Positions 1 through 5,473 of a DNA stretch of 5,548 nt are shown here, piece by piece. Position numbers and translations under genes: made by a program. The stretch comes from Chitinophagia bacterium. Lineage in GTDB: Bacteria; Bacteroidota; Bacteroidia; Chitinophagales; Chitinophagaceae. Numbering within the stretch: position 1 is the first letter of the stretch; every line of letters starts with the position of its first letter. The notes under the pieces are model-generated. The model saw nothing but the letters and a program-made list of their open reading frames with translations. It was not told the DNA's origin and did no database searches. Where the stretch lies: positions 1-5,548 of the forward strand of contig RGVM01000205.1 of NCBI GenBank assembly GCA_010027295.1, read 5' to 3'.

Positions 1-2
1 GT

Positions 3-602
3 AGAGCCGGGCGCCCGGGCCGCGACAGCGGCTACCGCCTGCGCATGCCCCACAAGGAGATAGAGAAGGCCCTGGCCATCGCTCGCGAGATCGGAGCGCT
101 GGTGTTCATCGACATACAGGTCGGCCACAGCACGCTCCGGCGCGAGCTCCCCGAATTCGAGCGGTTCCTCAAGATGCCCGAGGTACACTTCGGCATCGAC
201 CCGGAATTCTCCATGAAGGGCGGACAGCGCCCGGGGGCGGCCATCGGCACCTATGACGCCGAAGATGTCAACTACGCCACCGAGTACCTGGCCCGGATCG
301 TACTCGAAAACGGCATACCCCCCAAGATCCTCGTGGTGCACCGCTTCACACAAAACATGGTGACCAACTACCGGAAGATCGTCATGCGCCCGGAAGTGCA
401 GATCGTGATGGATATGGACGGATGGGGCGCCCCCGCCAAGAAGTTCGACACCTACCAGGGCTTCATCTACCGGGAACCGGTACAGTTCTCCGGCTTCAAG
501 CTCTTCTACAAGAACGATTTGAAACATCCCCCACATCGACTGCTCACGCCGACGGAGCTCCTGAAACTCAGGCCCCGCCCCGTCTATATCCAGTACCAGT
601 GA
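3..602 (+). CDS. Conserved protein of unknown function, TIM-barrel-like, 5' partial
   Basis: The frame is open from the left edge of the window (first full codon at 3) to a TGA at 600-602, so the gene begins upstream. The first in-window ATG, at 45, is probably internal, because about 14 codons of plausible protein precede it. At least 199 residues are visible. Polar or acidic residues sit at the ends of predicted beta strands, as in a TIM barrel: FIDIQVGH near base 111, GIDPEFSM near 198, VVHRFTQNM near 339 and VMDMDGWG near 411. A GxxIGTYDAEDVN segment lies between the second and third of these. The C-terminus ends in LRPRPVYIQYQ. From memory, similar proteins with the order DPEW/F, PGxxIG, DAxxVN, VVHxFT, DGxG and RPRP occur in actinobacteria and some Bacteroidota as secreted or lipid-anchored proteins of unknown function. 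I infer an enzyme-like fold but cannot name a substrate. The N-terminal signal, if any, is outside the window. Confidence 0.75.
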   Translation, partial: RAGRPGRDSGYRLRMPHKEIEKALAIAREIGALVFIDIQVGHSTLRRELPEFERFLKMPEVHFGIDPEFSMKGGQRPGAAIGTYDAEDVNYATEYLARIVLENGIPPKILVVHRFTQNMVTNYRKIVMRPEVQIVMDMDGWGAPAKKFDTYQGFIYREPVQFSGFKLFYKNDLKHPPHRLLTPTELLKLRPRPVYIQYQ

Positions 603-630
603 ACCGGGGGGCGGACCCGCGGACATCAAA

Positions 631-659
631 AAAGCCCGGGGATCAGCCGGGCTTTCTTT
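631..659 (+). terminator. Intrinsic terminator after the first gene
   Basis: A perfect 9-bp stem, AAAGCCCGG (631-639) with CCGGGCTTT (647-655), closes a 7-base loop. The right arm runs into a T-rich tail (TTTCTTTC). It begins 28 bases after the stop codon at 602. Six A residues precede the GC part of the left arm, so the structure could also terminate transcription arriving on the - strand, although no - strand gene points at it within the window. Confidence 0.85.
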
Positions 660-719
660 CAGGTTCGCAGTTGGTTTCGGCGGGCACAGGGCCCTCCTAC
701 GGAAATGACATGCAATCGT

Positions 720-759
720 CCATCCTGTATCGACCCACTTGCGTGTGGGTCTTGGATGG
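720..759 (+). other. Two-tier hairpin in the leader of the cupin gene
   Basis: An inner perfect 7-bp stem, GACCCAC (732-738) with GTGGGTC (745-751), encloses a 6-base loop. An outer 6-bp stem, CCATCC (720-725) with GGATGG (754-759), is separated from it by an asymmetric internal loop (6 bases left, 2 right). No T-tract follows, so it is not a standard terminator. It lies 48 bases before the start codon of the cupin gene. It could be a 5'-leader structure, an operator palindrome or a member of a dispersed repeat family. The sequence alone does not decide between these. Confidence 0.5.
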
Positions 760-807
760 CCGTAAAGGAATACATTTTCAACATACCAGCAAAAAAATCT
801 TCTCATC

Positions 808-1329
808 ATGACGACTGATATGGAGGGCTTGGATGCCGGGAACCTGGTGCGGGACCTGGGCCTGACACCGCATCCCGAGGGCGGCTTCTACCGGGAGACC
901 TACCGGTCGTCCGAGACCATACCCGTGACGGGACTGCCGGAACGCTTCCTGGGTGAGCGCAGCATGGCCACCGCCATCTACTTCCTGCTGGGCCCCGGGG
1001 ATTTCTCGGCCTTCCACCGCATCCGGAGCGACGAGACCTGGCATTATTACACGGGCAGCTGCGGCCTCGCCGTCCATGTCATCCAGGGGGACGGTTCCTA
1101 TCGACTGATCCGGCTCGGCAGCCGTACCGGGGTGGGGGAGACCTTCCAGGCCACGGTGCCGGCGGGTGCCTGGTTCGCCTCGGAACCATGCGACCCGGAG
1201 GGCTTCGCACTCGTCGGCTGCACGGTGGCGCCCGGTTTCGACTTCCGGGATTTCGAGATGGCGGATAGTGCTACGCTGTCGGCGAAGTATCCGGACATGG
1301 GCGGACTCATCCAGCGTCTCAGCAGGTGA
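808..1329 (+). CDS. Cupin_5 (DUF985) family protein
   Basis: This 173-residue single-domain protein matches the DUF985/Cupin_5 family, which includes yeast YML079w. Family signatures appear in order: LTPHPEGGFYRETYRS at residues 19-34, MATAIYFLL at 53-61, FHRIRSDETWHYYTG at 69-83, VPAGAWFAS at 117-125, and GCTVAPGFDFRDFE at 137-150. His70, Glu76 and His79 lie in the cupin pocket motif and are candidates for metal or small-ligand contact. No biochemical reaction is firmly assigned to the family. The protein is cytosolic, with no signal peptide or membrane segment. The length is normal and the gene is intact. The ATG at 808 is preceded by an A-rich stretch rather than a Shine-Dalgarno sequence. 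A second ATG at 820 (Met5) is an acceptable alternative start, since the conserved domain begins after it. The gene appears monocistronic, between the upstream terminator and a convergent - strand pair. Confidence 0.9.
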   Translation: MTTDMEGLDAGNLVRDLGLTPHPEGGFYRETYRSSETIPVTGLPERFLGERSMATAIYFLLGPGDFSAFHRIRSDETWHYYTGSCGLAVHVIQGDGSYRLIRLGSRTGVGETFQATVPAGAWFASEPCDPEGFALVGCTVAPGFDFRDFEMADSATLSAKYPDMGGLIQRLSR

Positions 1330-1359
1330 TATGTCAGTCAGGCGTGGATCGCTCCAAAA

Positions 1360-1725
1360 TCAAGGAGTGCCTGCCGGTATGGCGCGCAGGATCAGCCAGG
1401 CGGCAAGGATCAGCAAAATGAAGATCACGGTGGCATAGGCCAGCCAGGCGGGGAAGCCGATGCCGTTGCGGAAGAGTCGGCTTCGCCGCTCACTTGTCCG
1501 ACGGCGCAGCCCACGGTTCAAATCCGCCACGATGCCCGGCAGTCGCCCCTTGTCGGGCAGGGTGGCCAGCCCCTCCATGGCGTCAGAGACGAAATCCGAT
1601 TCGGCCATCTGACGCTCCACACGGTGACGGTCCTCCCCCTCCAGCCTTCCCTCCAGGTAGGCCGTCAGCCGATCCGGATCAATGTCCGGATGCTCGGAGA
1701 GTATTTTTTCCCAATCGCCTTTCAT
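1360..1725 (-). CDS. Putative membrane anti-sigma factor, single-span, no zinc motif
   Basis: The 121-residue protein starts at ATG 1725-1723, which overlaps the sigma gene's TGA (1724-1722) as ATGA. This is strong evidence for translational coupling and for this start. A longer reading from 1869 only shadows the sigma gene. The N-terminal region (residues 16-54: DPDRLTAYLEGRLEGEDRHRVE, then DFVSDAMEGLA) has the LxxYLxGxLxxxExxxVE and DAxEGL pattern seen in Bacteroidota anti-sigma-like proteins. A basic stretch (71-86, RGLRRRTSERRSRLFR) precedes one hydrophobic helix at about 92-113, so the N-terminus should be cytoplasmic. After the helix only about 8 residues remain, leaving essentially no periplasmic sensor domain. 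There is no cysteine and therefore no HxxxCxxC zinc anti-sigma motif. The role as inhibitor of the adjacent sigma factor is inferred from the gene pairing and topology. Confidence 0.75.
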   Translation of the reverse strand: MKGDWEKILSEHPDIDPDRLTAYLEGRLEGEDRHRVERQMAESDFVSDAMEGLATLPDKGRLPGIVADLNRGLRRRTSERRSRLFRNGIGFPAWLAYATVIFILLILAAWLILRAIPAGTP

Positions 1726-2288
1726 GCTTCCCGCGATTTGCGTTGTAGGATGATCCGGAGGTTCCTCCGCCCGTTCTGGATATGGCTCTTCACTTCTCCA
1801 AATCCGAAGCCGGTTGCACGGCAGACCTCCTGATACGACTTGCGCTCGAGGTAGAACAGGGTTATGCAACGGCGCTGCTCCTGCGACAGCATCCCCAGGG
1901 CCTCCTCCAGCTGGAGGTAGCGGGCTTCCTCGCTCAGTTTTTCGGCAGTCCCGCCGCCTTCGTCCTCGGAGGGGGCCATGGACTCCTCGAGGCCGACGGT
2001 GGGCGTGCCGCGGGCCCTCAGACGCATCAGGCAGTGGTTGCGCATGATGGCGTAAAGCCAGCTCTTGGGGTATTCGACGCGATATTTCTCGAGCTCGGTG
2101 AGCGCCTTGAGGAATACCTGCTGCACGGCGTCCCTCGCCTCCTCCTCATCCTTCAGGTACTTGAGGCCGACGCCATAGAGCAGCAGCGTGTACCGCTCCA
2201 GTAATGTACCCAGTAGCCCCCGTTCTCCCGTCCGGTGGAACTCCTCCAGCAACTGCGCATCGCTCCACCCGGCATCCGGCTTCGGCAT
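1722..2288 (-). CDS. ECF-type RNA polymerase sigma factor (sigma-70 family)
   Basis: At 188 residues this is a normal length for an ECF sigma factor with only regions 2 and 4. Region 2 spans about 29-92. It holds the core-binding segment around 47-63 (DEEEARDAVQQVFLKAL) and the -10 recognition helix around 74-91 (PKSWLYAIMRNHCLMRLR). An acidic, glycine-containing linker (about 100-121) joins it to region 4 (about 124-181). There, LGMLSQEQRRCITLFYLE and the helix-turn-helix KSYQEVCRATGFGFGEVKSHIQNGRRNLR should contact the -35 element. The ATG at 2288 is the only sensible start, since the next Met is inside region 2. The gene is coupled to the putative anti-sigma gene by a 4-base overlap and is divergent from the membrane AraC-type gene across a 96-base gap. 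It probably directs transcription of an envelope- or stress-related regulon and may autoregulate, but its targets cannot be read from this window. Confidence 0.93.
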   Translation of the reverse strand: MPKPDAGWSDAQLLEEFHRTGERGLLGTLLERYTLLLYGVGLKYLKDEEEARDAVQQVFLKALTELEKYRVEYPKSWLYAIMRNHCLMRLRARGTPTVGLEESMAPSEDEGGGTAEKLSEEARYLQLEEALGMLSQEQRRCITLFYLERKSYQEVCRATGFGFGEVKSHIQNGRRNLRIILQRKSREA

Positions 2289-2296
2289 GCGTCAAA

Positions 2297-2344
2297 GTAC
2301 GCATTTCCCCGATGTGTACGGACCTGTACCCATTTGTACGGTAC
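2297..2344. promoter_or_regulatory. GTAC palindrome array between divergent regulators (candidate operator)
   Basis: Five GTAC tetramers begin at 2297, 2316, 2326, 2336 and 2341. Three of them form direct TGTAC repeats at 2315, 2325 and 2335, exactly 10 bases apart and so on the same face of the helix. GTACC (2326-2330) and GGTAC (2340-2344) also form a 5-bp inverted pair. The array occupies much of the 96 bases between the sigma gene start (2288) and the membrane AraC-type gene start (2385). It could therefore control both directions. Binding by the AraC-type protein, or by another factor, is inferred from position only. Confidence 0.5.
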
Positions 2345-2366
2345 GCTTGTAAAAAACATATTTTAG
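2333..2366 (+). promoter_or_regulatory. Candidate Bacteroidota-type promoter for the membrane AraC gene
   Basis: TTTG at 2333-2336 and TATTTTAG at 2359-2366 resemble the Bacteroidota -33 (TTTG) and -7 (TAnnTTTG) elements. The -7 box has one mismatch. The spacing is 22 bases, slightly longer than the usual 19-21. The stretch between contains an A-tract (2351-2356). The -33 element overlaps the third TGTAC repeat, so a protein bound to the array could affect this promoter. The -7 box lies 18 bases before the start codon at 2385. Confidence 0.35.
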
Positions 2367-2384
2367 CCCCTTCAACCCGCGCTT

Positions 2385-3161
2385 ATGAAGACTGCCTCCA
2401 ATCCGGCAACATGGGCTATGGCCCTCCTGCTCTCCCTGGTGTGCTCCTATCTCCCGTCCCAGACAGTTTCTGATACCGGCCGGCGGAGCCCGGTGGCTAC
2501 CGAGCGTCTGCAGGGACAGGGCAAGGAGGCTGAACCCGGTGTGGTCAAGGATGTCCCGCCCCGCCGGGATGAGGACATGCTGCCCCGATGGTTGAACAAC
2601 TACATGGACGCACATCCCGTCTTTGTGAGATTCCTCCTCTTCGGGCTGCTGGTCGCGCTGGCGGGTGTCGTAATGCTGAATCGCAGGACTACAGCGAGCA
2701 GGATCAAGAACTTCGAGTCCTATCAGCGAATCCTTAGGGAAGGCCGAACCTATCGGCGATCCATGTTTGCTGACCGCAGCCATGCATCCGGGTCGGCAAG
2801 CCTCAACAAGAAGGCCTGGCATATGTTTCTGCTGGAGGAATGGGTCATTTCGGAGACTCCTTTCCGGGATCCCGATTTCGGAGTGGAACAGATGGCTGGG
2901 CATCTCGGCGTCAGCCTTGCGGAGCTGAACGAGGCGGTGATGAAGCATGTGGACGTGAAGGCCACCATCTACCTTGACCATCTCAGGGTCGAACACAGCA
3001 TCAACCTTATGAAGGACAAGGCCCGTCGTGGCCTGTCCCAGTCGGAGATCGCGAGGGAATCCGGTTTCAGGGGGCTCCTGGAGTTCCGCAAGCTGTTCCG
3101 CATCGTGACCGGGGTCTCCGTGGGCCGGTACCGTTTGTTCTGTCGGTCGGCTTCCAGGTAG
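2385..3161 (+). CDS. Membrane-anchored AraC-type helix-turn-helix regulator
   Basis: The protein has 258 residues. A signal-like hydrophobic segment at 10-25 (WAMALLLSLVCSYLP) is followed by about 50 polar residues rich in Pro, Gly and charge, with no recognisable domain. A second hydrophobic helix spans about 79-98, followed by Arg-Arg at 100-101, which favours a cytoplasmic C-terminus. Residues 165-250 resemble an AraC DNA-binding domain. The first helix-turn-helix is FGVEQMAGHLGVSLAELNEAV, followed by YLDHLRVEHSINLMKD. The second is LSQSEIARESGFRGLLEFRKLFRIVTGVSVGRYR, corresponding to the family's IAxxxGFxxxxxFxrxFkxxtGxsPxxYR. Usual AraC proteins are soluble, and Bacteroidota membrane forms usually carry long periplasmic sensor or tetratricopeptide regions that are absent here. 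The gene is divergent from the ECF sigma gene and shares its upstream region. I infer a membrane-tethered transcription regulator. The signal it senses is unknown. Confidence 0.8.
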   Translation: MKTASNPATWAMALLLSLVCSYLPSQTVSDTGRRSPVATERLQGQGKEAEPGVVKDVPPRRDEDMLPRWLNNYMDAHPVFVRFLLFGLLVALAGVVMLNRRTTASRIKNFESYQRILREGRTYRRSMFADRSHASGSASLNKKAWHMFLLEEWVISETPFRDPDFGVEQMAGHLGVSLAELNEAVMKHVDVKATIYLDHLRVEHSINLMKDKARRGLSQSEIARESGFRGLLEFRKLFRIVTGVSVGRYRLFCRSASR

Positions 3162-3202
3162 GCGGTATGGTCAGTGGGCGGACCCTTCTGCGGGGGACTT
3201 AC

Positions 3203-3577
3203 TCATTTCCGGTCCCATATGAGCATCCGCAGCGCCACGGCCAGCATCACCAGGGCGAATAGGCGACGGAGGGTGGCCTGGGGGAGTGTCAGAGAGAATC
3301 GGCTGCCCAGGTAGCTGCCGAGGATGAATCCGATGGCGAGGAGTCCGGCAACGCGCATGTCGACGAATCCCTTCCGGTAGTAGTTCCACACTCCGAGGAT
3401 GCCGACGGGGAACAGCATCAGTGCCAGGGAGGTGCCCTGCGCCTTTTGTTGGGAGAAGGCCAGGAAGAATACCATCGCCGGCACCATGATGATGCCGCCG
3501 CCTACGCCCACCATACCGCCCAGCATGCCGGCGGCCAGGCCGATGGTGATCACGATGAGGATGGTCTCCGTATTCAT
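3203..3577 (-). CDS. Half-size TauE/SafE family membrane permease
   Basis: From the ATG at 3577 this is a 124-residue, very hydrophobic protein with about four membrane segments (roughly 5-40 in one or two passes, 47-65, 74-92 and 103-120). Its motif GMVGVGGGIIMVPAM (residues 21-35) is the glycine-rich TauE/SafE signature, followed by KAQGTSLALMLFPVGILGVWNYYRKG (45-70). Full-length TauE/SafE proteins have two such repeats (about 250 residues), while this has one. A class of about 120-residue single-repeat members exists in Bacteroidota, so this is probably intact and acts as a dimer rather than being a truncation. The substrate is unknown; the family exports sulfite, sulfoacetate or other anions. 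An ATG at 3601 would add 8 residues and is a possible start, while readings extending to 3745 overlap crcB and are unlikely. The gene is last in the - strand run. Confidence 0.88.
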   Translation of the reverse strand: MNTETILIVITIGLAAGMLGGMVGVGGGIIMVPAMVFFLAFSQQKAQGTSLALMLFPVGILGVWNYYRKGFVDMRVAGLLAIGFILGSYLGSRFSLTLPQATLRRLFALVMLAVALRMLIWDRK

Positions 3578-3629
3578 CTTGCGTACGTTGTCGGGTGTCA
3601 TGGAGGATTGTTCTGGGTGTCGTCGGCTA

Positions 3630-4007
3630 TCAGGATGCCCTTGACAACTGCATGCCTGCCCAGGCGGCTGCCAGGCCGAGTGCGAGGCTGGCGCCTGTGT
3701 ATAGGATGGCTGTCGCGGGGTTGCCCGACCGCAGCATCTGGACATTCTCCCAGGCGAAGGCCGAGAAGGTTGTGAACCCGCCGCAGAAGCCCGTCGTGAG
3801 CAGTAGCGACGCCTGGGGGGATAGCCCGCCCTGACGGGCGGAGAGGCCGGAGAAGATGCCGATGAGCAGGCAGCCCGAGAGGTTCACCAGCAGGGTGGAG
3901 AGCGGGAATCCGTTACCCACGGGGGTTGGTAGCCACCTGCCCACCAGGTAGCGCAATGCGCCACCCACTCCTGATGCCATGGCCACCCATATCGCATTTC
4001 TCCACAT
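3630..4007 (-). CDS. crcB: Fluoride ion channel CrcB/FluC
   Basis: This 125-residue protein has four hydrophobic segments, the usual size for a FluC monomer. Such monomers assemble as antiparallel dimers in the inner membrane and export toxic fluoride passively. Diagnostic motifs are GGALRYLVGR (15-24), STLLVNLSGCLLIG (37-50) and GFCGGFTTFSAFAWE (73-87). Asn42 and the phenylalanines Phe78 and Phe81 correspond to the fluoride pathway, and the Gly-Phe-Thr-Thr turn at 77-80 corresponds to the central sodium site. The start at 4007 keeps the short N-terminal helix that precedes GGALRY. The gene lies 28 bases after the lipoprotein gene and about 50 bases before the TauE-like gene, consistent with one transcript. 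No fluoride riboswitch is visible next to it, and any such element would have to lie upstream of phoH, outside the window. Confidence 0.95.
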   Translation of the reverse strand: MWRNAIWVAMASGVGGALRYLVGRWLPTPVGNGFPLSTLLVNLSGCLLIGIFSGLSARQGGLSPQASLLLTTGFCGGFTTFSAFAWENVQMLRSGNPATAILYTGASLALGLAAAWAGMQLSRAS

Positions 4008-4035
4008 ATGCAGGGGTTCGGTCCGGCTAATGGGT

Positions 4036-4500
4036 TCATGGGAGACTGTCAGCCCCCGAGGCTTCTCGTCCCGTCATCGTCTCCCGGAACTCCACACCCC
4101 AGACGCCATTCCTGCGGGCGACGACGATACGGGTCGGCTCGCGGTGGAAGCTGTTGGAATAGCGTACGACGGTGGTGGAGTCGTTGGGCGTCTCGACGGA
4201 CTCGATGAGGATGGTGGACGATTTGAGGCCGAGCCGCTCCTTCTCCGGCTGGCGTCGCATGTGCTCGCGCCAACGGGCGAAGAGCTCCTGGTCCTGCTCG
4301 TTCCGGGCCAGGTACATCTCGGCCCTGCCATAGTCGCCGTCGAGGGTGGCGCGTATGAACTCGCGGGCGGCCTCCAGGCCGTCCTCCGGGGGCCGGAAGC
4401 CCTGGGGTTCCGCACAGCCCCACAGCAGCAGGGCCGCCGCGATCCATGTCCTGAGGATGCTGTCACGCACGGGGTTCCTGTTTTTCGCGTTCATGGTCAT
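4036..4500 (-). CDS. Small lipoprotein, possibly NTF2-like/DUF4878-type
   Basis: The 154-residue reading has an N-terminal basic region, a hydrophobic core and a lipobox-like LLLWGC ending at Cys29, so it is probably exported and lipidated. The mature part includes [23 protein letters not shown] (43-65), a pattern resembling DUF4878/NTF2-like proteins (helix, then GDY/F and a second helix). This is followed by alternating strand-like stretches ([34 protein letters not shown]). The family assignment is tentative. The ATG at 4500 (or 4494) makes the gene overlap phoH by 38 (or 32) bases. A GTG at 4470, with only 8 bases of overlap, would give a more typical 19-residue lipoprotein signal, so the true start is uncertain. 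The gene sits between phoH and crcB in the same direction. Its function is unknown. Confidence 0.75.
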   Translation of the reverse strand: MTMNAKNRNPVRDSILRTWIAAALLLWGCAEPQGFRPPEDGLEAAREFIRATLDGDYGRAEMYLARNEQDQELFARWREHMRRQPEKERLGLKSSTILIESVETPNDSTTVVRYSNSFHREPTRIVVARRNGVWGVEFRETMTGREASGADSLP

Positions 4501-5473
4501 AGGCCCTGATGATGGCCTTCACGAGCCGGTGCCTGACGACGTCCTCCTCGTCGAGCTCTACATGCCCTATCCCGTCTATGTTGCGGAGGATGCGGATGGC
4601 CTTCTCCAGTCCGCTCCGATGGTTCTTGGGGAGGTCCACCTGGCTGAGGTCGCCCGTGATGATGGCCTTGGCATGGGCTCCGATGCGGGTGAGGAACATC
4701 TTCAGCTGGAGGTCCGTGGCGTTCTGTGCCTCGTCGAGGATGATGTAGGCGTTGTCGAGGGTGCGGCCGCGCATGTAGGCCAGGGGTGCGATCTCGATGA
4801 CGCGGGTGCTCATGTAGTAACCCAGCTTGTCGGCCGGGATCATGTCGTCGAGCGCGTCATAGAGGGGGCGCAGGTAGGGGTCTATCTTCTCCTTGAGGTC
4901 GCCCGGGAGGAAACCCAGGCTCTCGCCCGCCTCGACGGCCGGCCTCGTGAGGATGATCTTCTTGACCATCTTGTTCTTCAGGGCCCTGACGGCCAGGGCC
5001 ACGGCCGTGTAGGTCTTGCCCGTGCCCGCGGGACCGATGGCGAAGATGATGTCGTTGCGCTCGGTGAGCGTGACCATCTTCTTCTGGTTGGCGGTGCGGG
5101 CCCTCACGGACTTCCCGTTGGGACCGAAGACCAGTACATCGTGGGGGTTACGCTCGGTGAAGTTGTCGACCGTCTCGGCATCGTCGCCGCCCAGTATCTG
5201 CTCGAAGTAGTTCTCGCTCACATGCCCGTTTCGCTCGAGGTACTGCACCAGGAGGTCTATCTTCTCCCGGGCCGACTCTATCTGCTCGGGCGCACCGGAG
5301 AGCTTTATCTGCGTTCCGCGGCTGAGGATCTTCAGCAGCGGGAATTTCTTCTTGAGGAGGTCGAGCTTCCCGTTGTTGACACCGAAGAATTCGATGGGGT
5401 TCACGGAGTCGAGGCTGATGATGGTCTCTGTCAAGGTCTCGGATTTCCTCAAAATTAAGGGATTGGCGGCCAT
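4463..5473 (-). CDS. phoH: PhoH-like (YbeZ-type) ATPase
   Basis: The 336-residue cytoplasmic protein has the two-part YbeZ/PhoH layout. An N-terminal KH-like, nucleic-acid-binding region (about 17-95) starts with [18 protein letters not shown], a form typical of Bacteroidota. The PhoH P-loop ATPase domain (about 125-325) follows. Walker A is GPAGTGKT at 147-154 and Walker B is YIILDEAQN at 243-251. The conserved [26 protein letters not shown] lies at 175-200, [11 protein letters not shown] at 229-239 and [11 protein letters not shown] at 272-282. YbeZ acts with the YbeY endoribonuclease in rRNA processing and RNA metabolism in other bacteria. No ybeY is visible here. The ATG at 5473 is the most obvious start, but the frame is open upstream to the window edge, and a TTG at 5434 would begin exactly where Bacteroidota homologs usually do. 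It is the first gene visible in the - strand run. Confidence 0.96.
   Translation of the reverse strand: MAANPLILRKSETLTETIISLDSVNPIEFFGVNNGKLDLLKKKFPLLKILSRGTQIKLSGAPEQIESAREKIDLLVQYLERNGHVSENYFEQILGGDDAETVDNFTERNPHDVLVFGPNGKSVRARTANQKKMVTLTERNDIIFAIGPAGTGKTYTAVALAVRALKNKMVKKIILTRPAVEAGESLGFLPGDLKEKIDPYLRPLYDALDDMIPADKLGYYMSTRVIEIAPLAYMRGRTLDNAYIILDEAQNATDLQLKMFLTRIGAHAKAIITGDLSQVDLPKNHRSGLEKAIRILRNIDGIGHVELDEEDVVRHRLVKAIIRAYDHEREKQEPRA
5450..5457 (-). promoter_or_regulatory. TAATTTTG, a perfect -7-like box inside the 5' end of phoH
   Basis: On the - strand the sequence TAATTTTG fits the Bacteroidota -7 consensus TAnnTTTG exactly. It lies in an AT-rich patch 16 bases upstream of the alternative TTG start at 5434. 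I find no TTTG-like -33 element at the expected distance, so it may be a chance match within codons 6-8 of phoH. Confidence 0.2.

Noticed and set aside
752..778. Candidate promoter for the cupin gene (TTG at 752-754, TACATTTT at 771-778)
   Set aside because: The -7 box is a near match, but the spacing of 16 bases is too short for a Bacteroidota promoter and the TTG overlaps the outer hairpin. The evidence is too weak to list it as a feature.
422..811. 129-codon + strand frame crossing the end of the first gene, the terminator and the hairpin
   Set aside because: It is out of frame with the conserved first gene and reads through an intrinsic terminator. Its product has no family-like pattern.
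1726..1869. N-terminal extension of the putative anti-sigma gene to an ATG at 1869
   Set aside because: The added 48 residues are a frame-shifted reading of the sigma factor's region 4. The ATGA overlap at 1725 is a far better start.
2292..2996. 234-codon open frame on the - strand opposite the membrane AraC-type gene
   Set aside because: It shows no domain pattern, is rich in His, Gln and Pro as typical of antisense frames, and conflicts with the AraC-type motifs on the other strand.
3162..3202. Possible bidirectional terminator between the convergent AraC-type and TauE-like genes
   Set aside because: Only a weak 4-bp inverted repeat (GGTC/GACC) is present and there is no T-tract on either strand.
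3602..3745. N-terminal extension of the TauE-like gene to an ATG at 3745
   Set aside because: The extension mostly overlaps crcB out of frame, is polar and Cys/Pro rich, and does not match the family, whose members begin directly with the first membrane helix.
4346..5458. 370-codon open frame on the + strand opposite phoH and the lipoprotein gene
   Set aside because: It lies antisense to the unmistakable phoH gene, and its translation is a repetitive run of Val, Leu, Glu and Gly with no recognisable motif. It is the expected by-product of GC-rich codon use.
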